A stretch of 64,000 bases of DNA from CBDCKN01 sp965219035. GTDB lineage: Bacteria; Gemmatimonadota; Gemmatimonadetes; Longimicrobiales; Gaopeijiaceae. The stretch covers positions 618,247 to 682,246 of the forward strand of contig CBDCMR010000001.1 of assembly GCA_965219035.1 (NCBI GenBank). The letters are read 5' to 3'. The position numbers and the translations under genes are program-made. How positions within the stretch are numbered: position 1 is the stretch's first letter; each line of letters starts with the position of its first letter. Positions 7,746 through 16,960 of this stretch are shown here, in pieces. The notes beneath the pieces are model-generated. The model was given only the letters and a program-made list of their open reading frames with translations, was not told the origin of the DNA and searched no databases.

Positions 7746-8723
7746 ATGGGTCATATCCGACAGTTCATGACACGTCACTACCGGCACTTCAACGCCCGGG
7801 AGACTCTTGCCGCGGCCGTGGCGTACGATGCCCATGTGGGCGCCGGTGGGAGGATGTTGGTGGCGTTGGCGGGGGCCATGTCCACTGGCGAGCTAGGCGT
7901 GAGCCTCGCCCGTATGATTCGCGACGGGAAGGTTCACGCCATCTCGTGCACGGGCGCCAACCTGGAGGAGGACGTCTTCAATCTCCTGGCCCATCACGAG
8001 TATGAGATCATCCCGGGCTGGCGTGCGTTGAGTGTGGAGGATGAGGCCGGTCTCTACCGCAGAGGGATGAACCGCGTCACCGATACGTGCATTCCCGAGG
8101 ACGTCATGCGCCACGTGGAGGGCCGCCTTGCCGAGGAGTGGAAGAGGGCGTGCGAGTCCGACGAGCGGCGATTCCCATCGGAGTTCCTGTTCGAGATCCT
8201 GCGGGGTGGTGCCCTGGAGGAACGCTACCAGATCGACCCGGCGGACTCGTGGGTGCTGGCGGCTATGGAGATGGGGATTCCGGTCTACGCCCCCGGCTGG
8301 GAGGACTCGACCACGGGAAACATTTTCGCGGCCAACGTCATGATGGGCGTCGTCCCCCACCATCACTGCGTGAAGTCGGGGACGGAGCAGTTCCAGCACC
8401 TTCTGGAGTGGTATCTGGCGAGCAACGGGATGGGCGAGGGGAGACCTTCGGTGGGCTTCTTTCAGATCGGAGGAGGCATCGCCGGTGACTTCGCGATCTG
8501 CGCGGTACCATGCATCCTCCGGGATCTGAAGCGAGAGACCCCCTTCTGGGGATACTTCGCCCAGATCACCGATGCTCCGGCTTCGTACGGCGGCTACTCC
8601 GGTGCTCTTCCGAACGAGAAGATCACATGGGGCAAGCTGGCCACCGAGACGCCGCGCTTCCACATACAGTCCGACGCCTCCACCGTAGCTCCCCTAATCT
8701 TTTCACACGTGCTGGGAGACTGA
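7746..8723 (+). CDS. deoxyhypusine synthase-like protein
   Basis: 325 residues with the whole deoxyhypusine synthase fold: SCTGANLEEDVF near the N-terminus, the NAD-binding ESWVL-like block (ADSWVLAAMEMGIPVYAPGWEDS), FQIGGGIAGDFAI, and the C-terminal PNEKITWGKL holding the catalytic lysine K297. Eukaryotic and archaeal members transfer aminobutyl from spermidine to eIF5A; bacteria lack that substrate. Bacterial members are thought to work on free polyamines (homospermidine-type chemistry) or on an unknown protein, so the product here is inferred only at family level. A stand-alone gene just upstream of typA. Confidence 0.88.
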   Translation: MGHIRQFMTRHYRHFNARETLAAAVAYDAHVGAGGRMLVALAGAMSTGELGVSLARMIRDGKVHAISCTGANLEEDVFNLLAHHEYEIIPGWRALSVEDEAGLYRRGMNRVTDTCIPEDVMRHVEGRLAEEWKRACESDERRFPSEFLFEILRGGALEERYQIDPADSWVLAAMEMGIPVYAPGWEDSTTGNIFAANVMMGVVPHHHCVKSGTEQFQHLLEWYLASNGMGEGRPSVGFFQIGGGIAGDFAICAVPCILRDLKRETPFWGYFAQITDAPASYGGYSGALPNEKITWGKLATETPRFHIQSDASTVAPLIFSHVLGD

Positions 8724-8886
8724 CTGGGCGGGGGGGCCCGCTTCGTCGGGAGTGTCTCCCGGTCCCGAGGATAGGGCCCTTCCGCTACCTTTTCAGGCTT
8801 ACGATCGACCGCCTTCGGGCGGCGGCTCCGACGCGTCGGTAACCTTTGTCCCGGAGCTCTGAGATCGAGTACCCCCGAGTCATCGC

Positions 8887-10716
8887 ATGAACATCAGGAA
8901 CATCGCCATCATCGCCCATGTGGATCACGGCAAGACTACGTTGGTCGATCAGATGCTTCACCAGGCGGGCGTATTTCGCGACAACCAGGTCGTGGAGGAG
9001 CGCGTACTCGACTCCAACCCTTTGGAGCGGGAACGGGGCATCACGATCCTCGCCAAGAACACGTCGGTGCGTTGGGGCGACATGAAGCTGAACATCGTGG
9101 ATACGCCCGGCCACGCCGACTTCGGCGGAGAGGTAGAGCGGATCTTGCGCATGGTCGACGGAGTGCTCCTCCTCGTCGATGCGGCCGAGGGGCCGATGCC
9201 GCAGACGAGGTTCGTTACGAGAAAGGCTCTCGAGCTCGGCCTCCAACCCATCGTCCTCATCAACAAGGTGGATCGAGCCGACGCCCGGTCCGAGGAGGTC
9301 CACGACGACGTCCTCGAGCTGTTCATGAATCTGGAGGCGTCCGACGCCCAGCTCGACGCGCCCTTCCTGTACACGGTGGGCCGGGACGGATGGGCGAGCA
9401 CGCATCCCCATGGCTCCGGTGGTGACCTGAACCTCCTGTTCGAGACGATCGCCGAGCACATTCCCCCGCCCCTCGTCGATCCCGACGGACCGTTGCAGAT
9501 GCTCCTCTCCACGCTGGACTACTCGAGCTATGTGGGGCGCATCGGGATCGGTCGGGTCGAGCGGGGCAGCGTGCGCGTCGGCGACTCGGTGACGCTCCTC
9601 CCGCTCGGTGAGCCGGGACCGGTGGCCGCAGAGGACGTGATGCCGGGTCGGGTCACCCAGCTCTACGGCTTCGAGGGGCTCGAGCGCGTCGAGATCGAGG
9701 AGGCGATGGCCGGTGAGATCGTGGCGGTGGCGGGACTGGAGGGAGTGGAGATCGGCACGACCATCACCGATCCGAAGACTCGGGAGCGGCTCCAAGGGAT
9801 CGCCGTGGAGGAGCCCACCCTATCCGTCGACTTCACGGTGAACAACTCGCCGTTTGCGGGACACGTGGGGAAGTTCTTGACCACGCGGCAGGTCCGCGAT
9901 CGCCTCATGAAGGAGCTGGAGCGAAACGTTGCGCTCAGGGTGGAGGAGACCGACGTGCCCGACATCTTCGCCGTGTCGGGTCGGGGCGAGCTGCACCTGG
10001 CCATCCTCATGGAGACCATGCGTCGCGAGGGCTACGAGTTCCAGGTGTCGCGGCCACGGGTTATCGAGAAGCAGGGCCCCGAGGGCCTGATGGAGCCGTT
10101 CGAGGAGGCGGTCATAGAGGTCCCCGAGGAGTTCATCGGGCCGGTCATGGAGAAGATGGGGCCGCGTCGAGCCGAGATGATCGAGATGAAGCCCACCGAC
10201 CGGGGGCCCGTTCGTCTGCACTTTCGGGTGCCGGCCAGAGGTCTTTTCGGCTATCGATCCGAGTTTCTCACCGACACGCGGGGAGAGGGGACTCTCCACC
10301 ACCGGTTTCTCGAGTACGGTCCCCACGCTGGCTCCCTGGCTAGCCGCAAGCGAGGCGTGCTGGTGGCGGACCGTGAAGGGGCGTCGGTGGGCTACGCGCT
10401 GTTCAACCTGCAGGAGCGGGCCACCATGTTCGTCGGGCCCGGCGAAGCTGTCTATAGCGGCATGATCGTCGGTGAGCACGTGCGCCCCGGTGACCTGGAC
10501 GTCAATGTCTGCAAGGGAAAAAAGCTCACTAACATACGTACGACAGCCTCGGACGAGCACATCAAGTTGGTGCCTCCCCGGGAGGTCACGTTGGAGCTCG
10601 CCCTGGAGTTCATCGAGGACGACGAGCTCATAGAGATCACCCCGGACAGCATCCGGCTGCGCAAGCGGCACCTGGACCCACACGCGCGCAAGAGGGCGGC
10701 GCGCAAGAAGGCCTGA
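8887..10716 (+). CDS. typA: translational GTPase TypA/BipA
   Basis: 609 residues, the full TypA length. The G domain has AHVDHGKTT (residues 10-18), the switch DTPGHADFGGE, and NKVD, followed by domain II, the EF-G-like domains III and V, and the TypA-specific C-terminal domain ending in a lysine/arginine tail. It binds the ribosome and helps assembly and growth under stress or cold. ATG 8887 is the only sensible start because MNIRNIAIIAHVDHG is invariant in the family. The gene is monocistronic in appearance, with a gene-free stretch of about 200 bases on the 3' side. Confidence 0.96.
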   Translation: MNIRNIAIIAHVDHGKTTLVDQMLHQAGVFRDNQVVEERVLDSNPLERERGITILAKNTSVRWGDMKLNIVDTPGHADFGGEVERILRMVDGVLLLVDAAEGPMPQTRFVTRKALELGLQPIVLINKVDRADARSEEVHDDVLELFMNLEASDAQLDAPFLYTVGRDGWASTHPHGSGGDLNLLFETIAEHIPPPLVDPDGPLQMLLSTLDYSSYVGRIGIGRVERGSVRVGDSVTLLPLGEPGPVAAEDVMPGRVTQLYGFEGLERVEIEEAMAGEIVAVAGLEGVEIGTTITDPKTRERLQGIAVEEPTLSVDFTVNNSPFAGHVGKFLTTRQVRDRLMKELERNVALRVEETDVPDIFAVSGRGELHLAILMETMRREGYEFQVSRPRVIEKQGPEGLMEPFEEAVIEVPEEFIGPVMEKMGPRRAEMIEMKPTDRGPVRLHFRVPARGLFGYRSEFLTDTRGEGTLHHRFLEYGPHAGSLASRKRGVLVADREGASVGYALFNLQERATMFVGPGEAVYSGMIVGEHVRPGDLDVNVCKGKKLTNIRTTASDEHIKLVPPREVTLELALEFIEDDELIEITPDSIRLRKRHLDPHARKRAARKKA

Positions 10717-10924
10717 CCGGCCGTATGGGAGAGCCTGGATTGCGACCCCTCCCCAAGGTCCCCGGGCACCCTTCAATTCGTGCAGGGCAAGGATCCATCC
10801 GGGGTCAGCATCTGGTGGTGGGCCCCGATTGGAACCCGGAATGAGGGTCGTCGATTCTGGTTGGAGTAGTACCGTGACGTCCCACTCGACCCGTATTGTG
10901 CAGAGACCTGCGGAATGGCAGTGA

Positions 10925-11449
10925 ATGAATATGAAAGAGCGTTACCTCGCGGCCACGGACTTCCGTAAGTACCTGGAGTCAGTGGAAGAGAACAAGGAGC
11001 TCTGGCACGGGATCTACGAGCGGGTATCGATCTCACCGGAGATCCTGGAAGAGGCCCGTAGGATACCCGGAACGTGGCATCTCCTGGTCCTCTCCGAAGA
11101 CTGGTGCGGCGACGCCGTGAACCTGCTCCCGGTGCTGGCCCGCCTGGCGGAGGAGGCACCGGGTCTCGGCCTTCGAGTCCTCTCACGCGACCGGAACCCG
11201 GACCTGATGGATGCTCACCTGACCGACGGGAAGAGCCGGTCCATTCCGGTGGTGCTGTTGTTGGACGAGGACTTCGTCGAGCGAGGCTGGTGGGGCCCGC
11301 GGCCGGGACCCTTACAGGAGTGGGTCTTCGAAGAGGGTCTCTCCATGCCCTCGGCCGAGCGCTACAAGCGGGTCCGGCGTTATTATGCCAAGGACCAGGG
11401 ACGGACCATGCTCAGAGAGCTTCTCAACTTGATGGATCCCGCCGCTTGA
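10925..11449 (+). CDS. thioredoxin-family protein with single active-site cysteine
   Basis: 174 residues with a thioredoxin fold: WHLLVLSEDWCGDA (C61) in the active-site position, SIPVVLLLDEDF for the cis-proline strand, and a C-terminal helical extension. Ordinary thioredoxins have CxxC; here the second cysteine is Ala, leaving one cysteine that could act by a monothiol mechanism or with an outside partner. No signal peptide, so cytoplasmic. It lies six bases upstream of the dCMP deaminase start and is probably cotranscribed. The same DWCGDA signature is common in a bacterial family of unknown substrate. Confidence 0.8.
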   Translation: MNMKERYLAATDFRKYLESVEENKELWHGIYERVSISPEILEEARRIPGTWHLLVLSEDWCGDAVNLLPVLARLAEEAPGLGLRVLSRDRNPDLMDAHLTDGKSRSIPVVLLLDEDFVERGWWGPRPGPLQEWVFEEGLSMPSAERYKRVRRYYAKDQGRTMLRELLNLMDPAA

Positions 11450-11455
11450 GGGCAG

Positions 11456-11962
11456 ATGCCCACTCTTCATAGAGACCTCGTTTCCGAGAACACGCATCCG
11501 CTGAACGTCGGCACCGAGCCGGTCGACGAGTCGTTCGTCACCCGCCCTCCGTTGTATGAGGTCTACATGCGCATGGCCGAGGAGCTCGCCAAGCGGAGCA
11601 CCTGTGCCAGGCTCCAGGTCGGGACCGTGGTCACCGACGAGCACCTTGAGAACGTGGTGGCCATCGGGTACAACGGGAACGCCAGGGGATTTCCGAATCG
11701 ATGCGACAGCCCGACGCCCGGGAGCTGTGGCTGCATCCATTCCGAGCAGAACGCCCTGGTGAAGTCCCCGGGCGCCATGCGGGGCAAAGTCGCCTTCGTG
11801 ACCGCCAGTCCCTGCGCAGCCTGCGCCAAGCTCATGATCCAGGCGAACGTCGCTTACGTGTTCTACCGGGAGGCCTACCGTGATCCGGCGGGTCTGGAGG
11901 TTCTGGCCCGTGGCGGGGTCACCGCGGTTCACTACACCCGATGGGAGCAATCCTGGCGTTGA
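11456..11962 (+). CDS. deoxycytidylate (dCMP) deaminase
   Basis: 168 residues with the zinc-dependent cytidine-deaminase signature: H95 and E97 in HSEQNAL, then C120 and C123 in PCAACAKL. The extra zinc-like cysteines around CDSPTPGSCGC and the YNGNARGFPNRC block match dCMP deaminases rather than tRNA or free-cytidine enzymes. It would convert dCMP to dUMP for thymidylate synthesis. ATG 11456 follows the thioredoxin-like stop by six bases. The first 30 residues are poorly conserved, so a start some codons later is possible. Confidence 0.88.
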   Translation: MPTLHRDLVSENTHPLNVGTEPVDESFVTRPPLYEVYMRMAEELAKRSTCARLQVGTVVTDEHLENVVAIGYNGNARGFPNRCDSPTPGSCGCIHSEQNALVKSPGAMRGKVAFVTASPCAACAKLMIQANVAYVFYREAYRDPAGLEVLARGGVTAVHYTRWEQSWR

Positions 11963-12067
11963 GCCCATGGGTCTTTCCGGTCTCGCCATGCGGGTTATCT
12001 TGCGCGGTCCTACTCGGCGGGACGGCTGCGGGCCGAACCTGCGACCCGCCCGACAGCGCCACGCTCG

Positions 12068-13204
12068 ATGCACGGTGTGAGGAGATACGAAGTGGAGCCG
12101 TCGTCCTCCGAGGACGTGCCACCTTTCGGCCGGTTCTTCCTTCCCGGCCCTACCGAAGTCCACCCCGAAGTGCTCCGCGCCCAGGTTCAAGCCATCATCG
12201 GCCACAGGGGCCCGGCCTTCAGGGAGCTGATGGGCGAGCTGCAGGGCGGCCTCAAGAAGATCTTCCGCACGACGAGACCCGTTCTGGTGTCCACGTCCTC
12301 GGCCACCGGTCTCATGGAGGCCGCCGCACGAAACGGGGTGCGGTCACGTGTGCTGAGCCTGGTCAACGGGGCGTTCAGCAAGCGCTTCGCCGACATCGCC
12401 AGAGCGTGCGGGTTCGAAGTCGATACTCTGGAGGTGGAGTGGGGCCAGACCGTCTCCCCCGATTCGGTCCGGGTGCGGCTGGCAGAGGGCGGCTTCGACG
12501 CGGTGACGGTCGTCCACTCGGAGACCTCTACCGGTGCTCTGAACCCCCTCGCCGAGATCTCGGAGGCTGTCCGCGAAGTTGACGACGTGGTGCTCCTCGT
12601 GGACTCGGTGACGGGTGTGGGAGGGGTGGAGGTCCAAACGGACGAGTGGGAGCTGGACTTCGTGTTGACGGGATCCCAGAAGGCGCTGGCTCTGCCACCG
12701 GGGCTCGCTTTCGGTGTGGCATCGAAGCGGCTCATGGCCCGATCCGCTGAAGCCCCGCGAAAGGGCGTCTACTTCGATCTGGAGATTTTCGCGAAGCAGC
12801 TCGACGACCTCCACACGCCGAACACGCCGGCCGTGTCGCTCTTATACGCGTTGGCGATGCAGCTCCGTCGTATCGAGTCAGAGGGGATGGTAAGTCGGTG
12901 GGCCCGTCACCGTACAATGGCGGAGCGCTGCGCGCAGTGGGTGGACTCCATGCGAGACGAGCACGGGGTGGGTCTTTCCATCCTGGCGGCCGAGGGTGAG
13001 CGATCGCCGACGGTGACGTGCGTGGTGCTGCCCCACGGAGTGGAGGGACCCTCAGTGGTCTCCGCCATGAAGGAGCGGGGCTTCGTGATCGGAGGGGGAT
13101 ACGGCAAAGTGAAGGGCACCACCTTCAGGATCGGACACATGGGCGATCACACGCTGGCGGAGCTCGAGGTCGTCCTGGAGGAGCTGGAGGAGGTGCTCAA
13201 ATGA
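12068..13204 (+). CDS. class V aminotransferase (alanine-glyoxylate / serine-pyruvate type)
   Basis: 378 residues of fold-type I PLP enzyme. PGPTEVHPEV marks the N-terminus, SATGLMEAAARN the phosphate-binding loop, LVDSVTGVGG the aspartate region and GSQKALALPPG the Schiff-base lysine K205. The stop overlaps the serA start by four bases (ATGA), showing translational coupling. In many bacteria and archaea without a typical SerC, such an aminotransferase beside serA performs the transamination step of serine synthesis, so this is the likely job; glyoxylate or alanine metabolism is the alternative. Confidence 0.88.
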   Translation: MHGVRRYEVEPSSSEDVPPFGRFFLPGPTEVHPEVLRAQVQAIIGHRGPAFRELMGELQGGLKKIFRTTRPVLVSTSSATGLMEAAARNGVRSRVLSLVNGAFSKRFADIARACGFEVDTLEVEWGQTVSPDSVRVRLAEGGFDAVTVVHSETSTGALNPLAEISEAVREVDDVVLLVDSVTGVGGVEVQTDEWELDFVLTGSQKALALPPGLAFGVASKRLMARSAEAPRKGVYFDLEIFAKQLDDLHTPNTPAVSLLYALAMQLRRIESEGMVSRWARHRTMAERCAQWVDSMRDEHGVGLSILAAEGERSPTVTCVVLPHGVEGPSVVSAMKERGFVIGGGYGKVKGTTFRIGHMGDHTLAELEVVLEELEEVLK

Positions 13205-14805
13205 GCGAGAAGTTCGTGGTTATCGTGGCGGACGAGATCTCCGCCTCGGGCCTCGAGCCCCTGATAGGAGATCCTCGTTTCGAGGTCCTTATGGCCAACG
13301 GGTGGGACACCGAGCGGCTGTACGAGGCCATGGCCATGGCACACGGCCTCATCGTGCGGAGCGCAACCAAGGTCACCCGTGAGCTCCTGGAGGTCTCACC
13401 GAACCTTCGGGTGGTGGGACGTGCCGGGGTCGGTGTGGACAACATCGACGTCGAGGTGGCCACCGAGCACGGCATTCCGGTGATCAACGCTCCGGAGGGC
13501 AACACCGTGTCCGCCGCCGAGCTGGTCATGGCGCTAATGCTGGCGGTGGCGCGGAAGGTGTCGTCGGCCGACAACTCGGTGAGGAGCGGTGAGTGGGCCC
13601 GCTCGCGCTTCGCCGGGATGGAGCTTCGCGGCAAGACCCTGTCGCTCGTGGGGGCGGGTCGCATCGGGGCCGAGGTGGCCCATCGGGCCCAGGTGTTCGG
13701 CATGCGGACCATCGCCAACGACCCCTACCTCACGGAGGAGCGGGCCAACGAGCTCGAGGTGGAGCGCGTCGAGCTGGCCGGCGCCCTGGCCCAGGGGGAC
13801 GTGGTCTCCCTGCACGTGCCTCTTACGCCCATTACCGAGGGCATGATCGGTCGGAAAGCGCTGCAGTCCATGAAGCCGACGGCCATCCTGGTCAATGCGG
13901 CCCGGGGAGGCGTGGTGGACGAGGACGCCCTGGTGGCGGCCTTGGAGGCCGGAGAGATCGCCGGGGCGGCCCTCGACGTCTACGACACGGAGCCCCTGCC
14001 TGAGGACAGTCCCTTGCGGGGTGCCCCCAACCTGGTTCTCACGCCCCACCTCGGTGCCTCCACGGTGGAGGCCCAGGAGTTGGTCGCCTCCGAGATCGCT
14101 GAAGGCGTGCGCGCGGCGCTCCTCGAGGGAGATCTTTCCCGGGCCCTCAATGCGCCGGCCATCGGGGGAGCTGAGCTCAAGGTGCTCCGGCCCCTTCTCG
14201 ATCTCGCCCGGAAGATCGGGCGGGTGGCCGGCGTGCTGGGATGGGGGGGGATGCGTCGTGTCGACATCGGTCTGGCCGCAGAGACGGACGAGATTCTCCA
14301 TCCGCTATCCGCCGCCGTGATGACGGGCATGCTCACTCCGGTCGTGGGGAGGCGCAACGTCAACTACGTGAACGCCCTGCACCTGGCGGAGTCGAGGAAC
14401 ATCGCGATCGGAACGAGGCTCCTGGGCGAGCGTCAGGAATACTCGGAGTTCTTGGAGGTCGTGCTGGAGACCGAGCGGCAGAGGGTCCGCGTCTGTGGCG
14501 CTCTCCTCGGTGAGCAGCTACATCCGCGCATCGTCCAGATAGACGAGTTCCGGCTGAGCGTAAAGCCAGAGGGATGCCTGGTGGTGCTCCGGAACAATGA
14601 CGTTCCCGGCGTCATCGGGAAGGTAGGCATGCTGTTCGGGACCCACGGTCTGAACATCGCGGAGTACATGCAGGCCCGTCAGAGCGAGGGTGGTGAGGCC
14701 CTGGCCGCGATCACCGTGGACGGCAAGGTGGGATCGAGCATCCTCGCGGCCTTGCGCGAAGAGGACGAGATCTTCGACGCGCGGGCCGTGTTCCTGGGCG
14801 ACTGA
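13201..14805 (+). CDS. serA: D-3-phosphoglycerate dehydrogenase
   Basis: The start is ATG 13201 (MSEKFVVIVADEIS), overlapping the aminotransferase stop; the longer open frame upstream is out-of-frame noise. The 534-residue protein has the substrate domain, the NAD-binding domain with VGAGRIGAEVA, the catalytic Arg/Glu/His region (VNAARGGVVDEDAL, TPHLGASTVEAQ), then the long-form intervening domain and a C-terminal ACT domain (NNDVPGVIGKVGMLFG). It oxidises 3-phosphoglycerate to 3-phosphohydroxypyruvate, the first step of serine synthesis, and the ACT domain suggests serine feedback. Confidence 0.96.
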   Translation: MSEKFVVIVADEISASGLEPLIGDPRFEVLMANGWDTERLYEAMAMAHGLIVRSATKVTRELLEVSPNLRVVGRAGVGVDNIDVEVATEHGIPVINAPEGNTVSAAELVMALMLAVARKVSSADNSVRSGEWARSRFAGMELRGKTLSLVGAGRIGAEVAHRAQVFGMRTIANDPYLTEERANELEVERVELAGALAQGDVVSLHVPLTPITEGMIGRKALQSMKPTAILVNAARGGVVDEDALVAALEAGEIAGAALDVYDTEPLPEDSPLRGAPNLVLTPHLGASTVEAQELVASEIAEGVRAALLEGDLSRALNAPAIGGAELKVLRPLLDLARKIGRVAGVLGWGGMRRVDIGLAAETDEILHPLSAAVMTGMLTPVVGRRNVNYVNALHLAESRNIAIGTRLLGERQEYSEFLEVVLETERQRVRVCGALLGEQLHPRIVQIDEFRLSVKPEGCLVVLRNNDVPGVIGKVGMLFGTHGLNIAEYMQARQSEGGEALAAITVDGKVGSSILAALREEDEIFDARAVFLGD

Positions 14806-14817
14806 CCCGGAGCACCG

Positions 14818-16020
14818 TCAGGGGCGTATGACGTTGTACTCCTTGAGGACCCGCACCACCTCATCGACATCGATGGCGTCCGTGGTGCGGCCCATGCCCG
14901 AGACCGTGTTCGCCTTCAACAGCGAGTTGTAGATCGCTTCCTGGGTGGCCTCGGCCGCCCCCTCGAACAGGGCCGAAATCCGGTCGTTCGGCACTTCGAC
15001 GGACTCCGTCCACTCCTCGCCGGGCTCGCGCCTCACCCCTTGGGCCGTCGAGAATGCGATGACATAGTCGCCCGATCCGTTTCCGGCGAACGAGCCGGTA
15101 CGGGCCAGGCCCATGATCGCTCGCTTGGCCAGGCGCTCGAGCTTGAGGGGAGACAGGGGAGCGTCGGTGGCCACTACCATCATGATGGACCCCTGACCCT
15201 CGTCGGCATCGTTCCGTCCGCCGGCATCGTCGGCTTCGGGCCCCTGATCCCGCACGCCACCCTCGACGGCTCCGCGGAAGGAATAGCGTCCCAGCTCCTG
15301 TCCCACCGGAGCGCCGGCCATGGTGAGGATCCCACCGAAGTTAGACTGGACCAGCACTCCCACAGTGAAGCCGCCCAGACTCTCGGGAAGGAGTCGGCTA
15401 CTCGTTCCGATTCCCCCCTTCCATCCGAACGCCCGCGTGCCCCGTCCGGCGCCTACCGACCCCTCTTCCACGGGACCACCGCTGGCGGACTCGATGGCCT
15501 CCCGAACGTGGGCCGGGGTGATGGGACGGTTCCGGATGTCGTTCAGCCCCCCGTCGTTGGTCTCGCCCACCACGGCGTTCAGCGACCGTACGCGCTCCAT
15601 GCCAGGCTGCTCGAGCGCCCACTCCACCATGGCGTCGGCGGCCTTCCATACACAGAGCGTGCAGGTGAGGAGGATGGGCGTCTCCAGCTCACCCAGCTCC
15701 CGGACCTGGGTTACTCCCAGGAGCTTCCCGAAGCCGTTGCCGACATACATGGCGGCAGGAACGCGATCGTGATACAGGCTGCCCCCGTGGGGTCGAATGG
15801 CCGTCACCCCGGTGTTGACCCGGTCGCCCTCCGTCACCGTGACCTGGCCTACCAGGACGCCCGCCACGTCGGTGATGGCGTTCAGCGGCCCGGGGGAGAA
15901 GACGCCCACGGTCATGCCGAGATCTCGGGCGCGGGGTCGGTCGCCGTCCTGGCTCACGGCGTCAGGCGCGAGAGCGAAAAAGGAAAGTGCGGTGACGACG
16001 ATTGCTCTATCAACGATCAT
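14818..16020 (-). CDS. exported P1-family (DmpA-like) aminopeptidase
   Basis: 400 residues with an N-terminal signal peptide (hydrophobic to about residue 20, AVS cleavage region near 23). The N-terminal nucleophile fold of family S58 is recognisable from LNAITDVAGVLVGQVT, NAVVGETNDGGLND and the self-processing site GQGSIMMVV, where S278 would become the new N-terminal nucleophile after autocleavage. Members cleave small D- or beta-peptides. Convergent with serA, with only about 12 bases between the stops, so little room for a terminator. Confidence 0.9.
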   Translation of the reverse strand: MIVDRAIVVTALSFFALAPDAVSQDGDRPRARDLGMTVGVFSPGPLNAITDVAGVLVGQVTVTEGDRVNTGVTAIRPHGGSLYHDRVPAAMYVGNGFGKLLGVTQVRELGELETPILLTCTLCVWKAADAMVEWALEQPGMERVRSLNAVVGETNDGGLNDIRNRPITPAHVREAIESASGGPVEEGSVGAGRGTRAFGWKGGIGTSSRLLPESLGGFTVGVLVQSNFGGILTMAGAPVGQELGRYSFRGAVEGGVRDQGPEADDAGGRNDADEGQGSIMMVVATDAPLSPLKLERLAKRAIMGLARTGSFAGNGSGDYVIAFSTAQGVRREPGEEWTESVEVPNDRISALFEGAAEATQEAIYNSLLKANTVSGMGRTTDAIDVDEVVRVLKEYNVIRP

Positions 16021-16044
16021 GACGGAGCTCCATATGCGGCGGTA

Positions 16045-16944
16045 TCAGATGCGGATGGTGTCGATCAGAAGCAGCGCCAGAAGGGCCGGCTGATAGATGA
16101 GAGACCAGAGGAAAACCTTGCGAGCTCGTGTGCGTGACATCTCGGCTGCGGCTGCCAGTGAGAACGCCAGCGTGATGAGCCCCAGGAGGATGGCCCCTGT
16201 CAGATAGATTCTGCCGGTCAGCCCCAGGAAGGTGGGCAGGGCACTGATCAGCAGGAGGGAGACGGAGTGGTACACCATATGCTTGCCGATGCGGACACCC
16301 GCCGGATCGGTGGGAGGGCTGAGGAAGAAGCCCACCCGGGCATAGTCCTCGCGAAGGAGCCAGGCGAGAGCCAAAACGTGGGGGAGCTGCCATAGGAAAG
16401 CGATACAGAAGAGCACCACGCCCCCGAACTCCATGGTGCCGACGGCGGCGCTCCACCCGATCAGAGCCGGGAAGGCACCCGGGACGGCACCCACCAGAGT
16501 GGCTAGATACGAGCGCGTCTTGAGGGGGGTGTACGCCAGGATGTACGCCGCCGCCGCCGCGGCCGTGAGAACGGACGGGAGCCAGCCCACGGTGACGCCC
16601 AGGTAGACCAGCCCCACCACCAATAGCCCCCAGCCGAACGCCAGTGCCTCGCCGGGTCGGAGGCGCCCGGAGGGGAGGGGGCGCGTCTGGGTCCGCTTCA
16701 TGACCGCGTCCACGTCCCGCTCCACGTACTGGTTGAGAGCCAGGGCCCCGGCGGTCCCGAGGGTCACTCCTACCAGTGTATGAGTGACGGGCAGAAAGTC
16801 GGCCTGGCCTCGAGCCGCGACGTAGTAGCTCACGCCGGCGGTGATCATGACGTATCCGGCGATTCCGGGCTTGGTCAGCTCGTAGAGAGCTCTGAGCTTG
16901 CCCGCGTCTTTCCCTGCTGCCTGCTCCTCGACCGCCTCGGTCAT
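16045..16944 (-). CDS. ctaB: protoheme IX farnesyltransferase (heme O synthase)
   Basis: 299 residues, multi-pass UbiA-type prenyltransferase. The polyprenyl-diphosphate site N71-x5-D77-x-D79 (NQYVERDVDAVMKRT) and the QTRPLPSG heme-site loop are intact. It adds farnesyl to heme b to make heme O for terminal oxidases, in the inner membrane. It follows hemQ on the same strand by about 16 bases and was probably cotranscribed, giving a heme synthesis-to-modification pair. Confidence 0.95.
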   Translation of the reverse strand: MTEAVEEQAAGKDAGKLRALYELTKPGIAGYVMITAGVSYYVAARGQADFLPVTHTLVGVTLGTAGALALNQYVERDVDAVMKRTQTRPLPSGRLRPGEALAFGWGLLVVGLVYLGVTVGWLPSVLTAAAAAAYILAYTPLKTRSYLATLVGAVPGAFPALIGWSAAVGTMEFGGVVLFCIAFLWQLPHVLALAWLLREDYARVGFFLSPPTDPAGVRIGKHMVYHSVSLLLISALPTFLGLTGRIYLTGAILLGLITLAFSLAAAAEMSRTRARKVFLWSLIYQPALLALLLIDTIRI

Positions 16945-16960
16945 TGAAAGCTTTGGGGTC

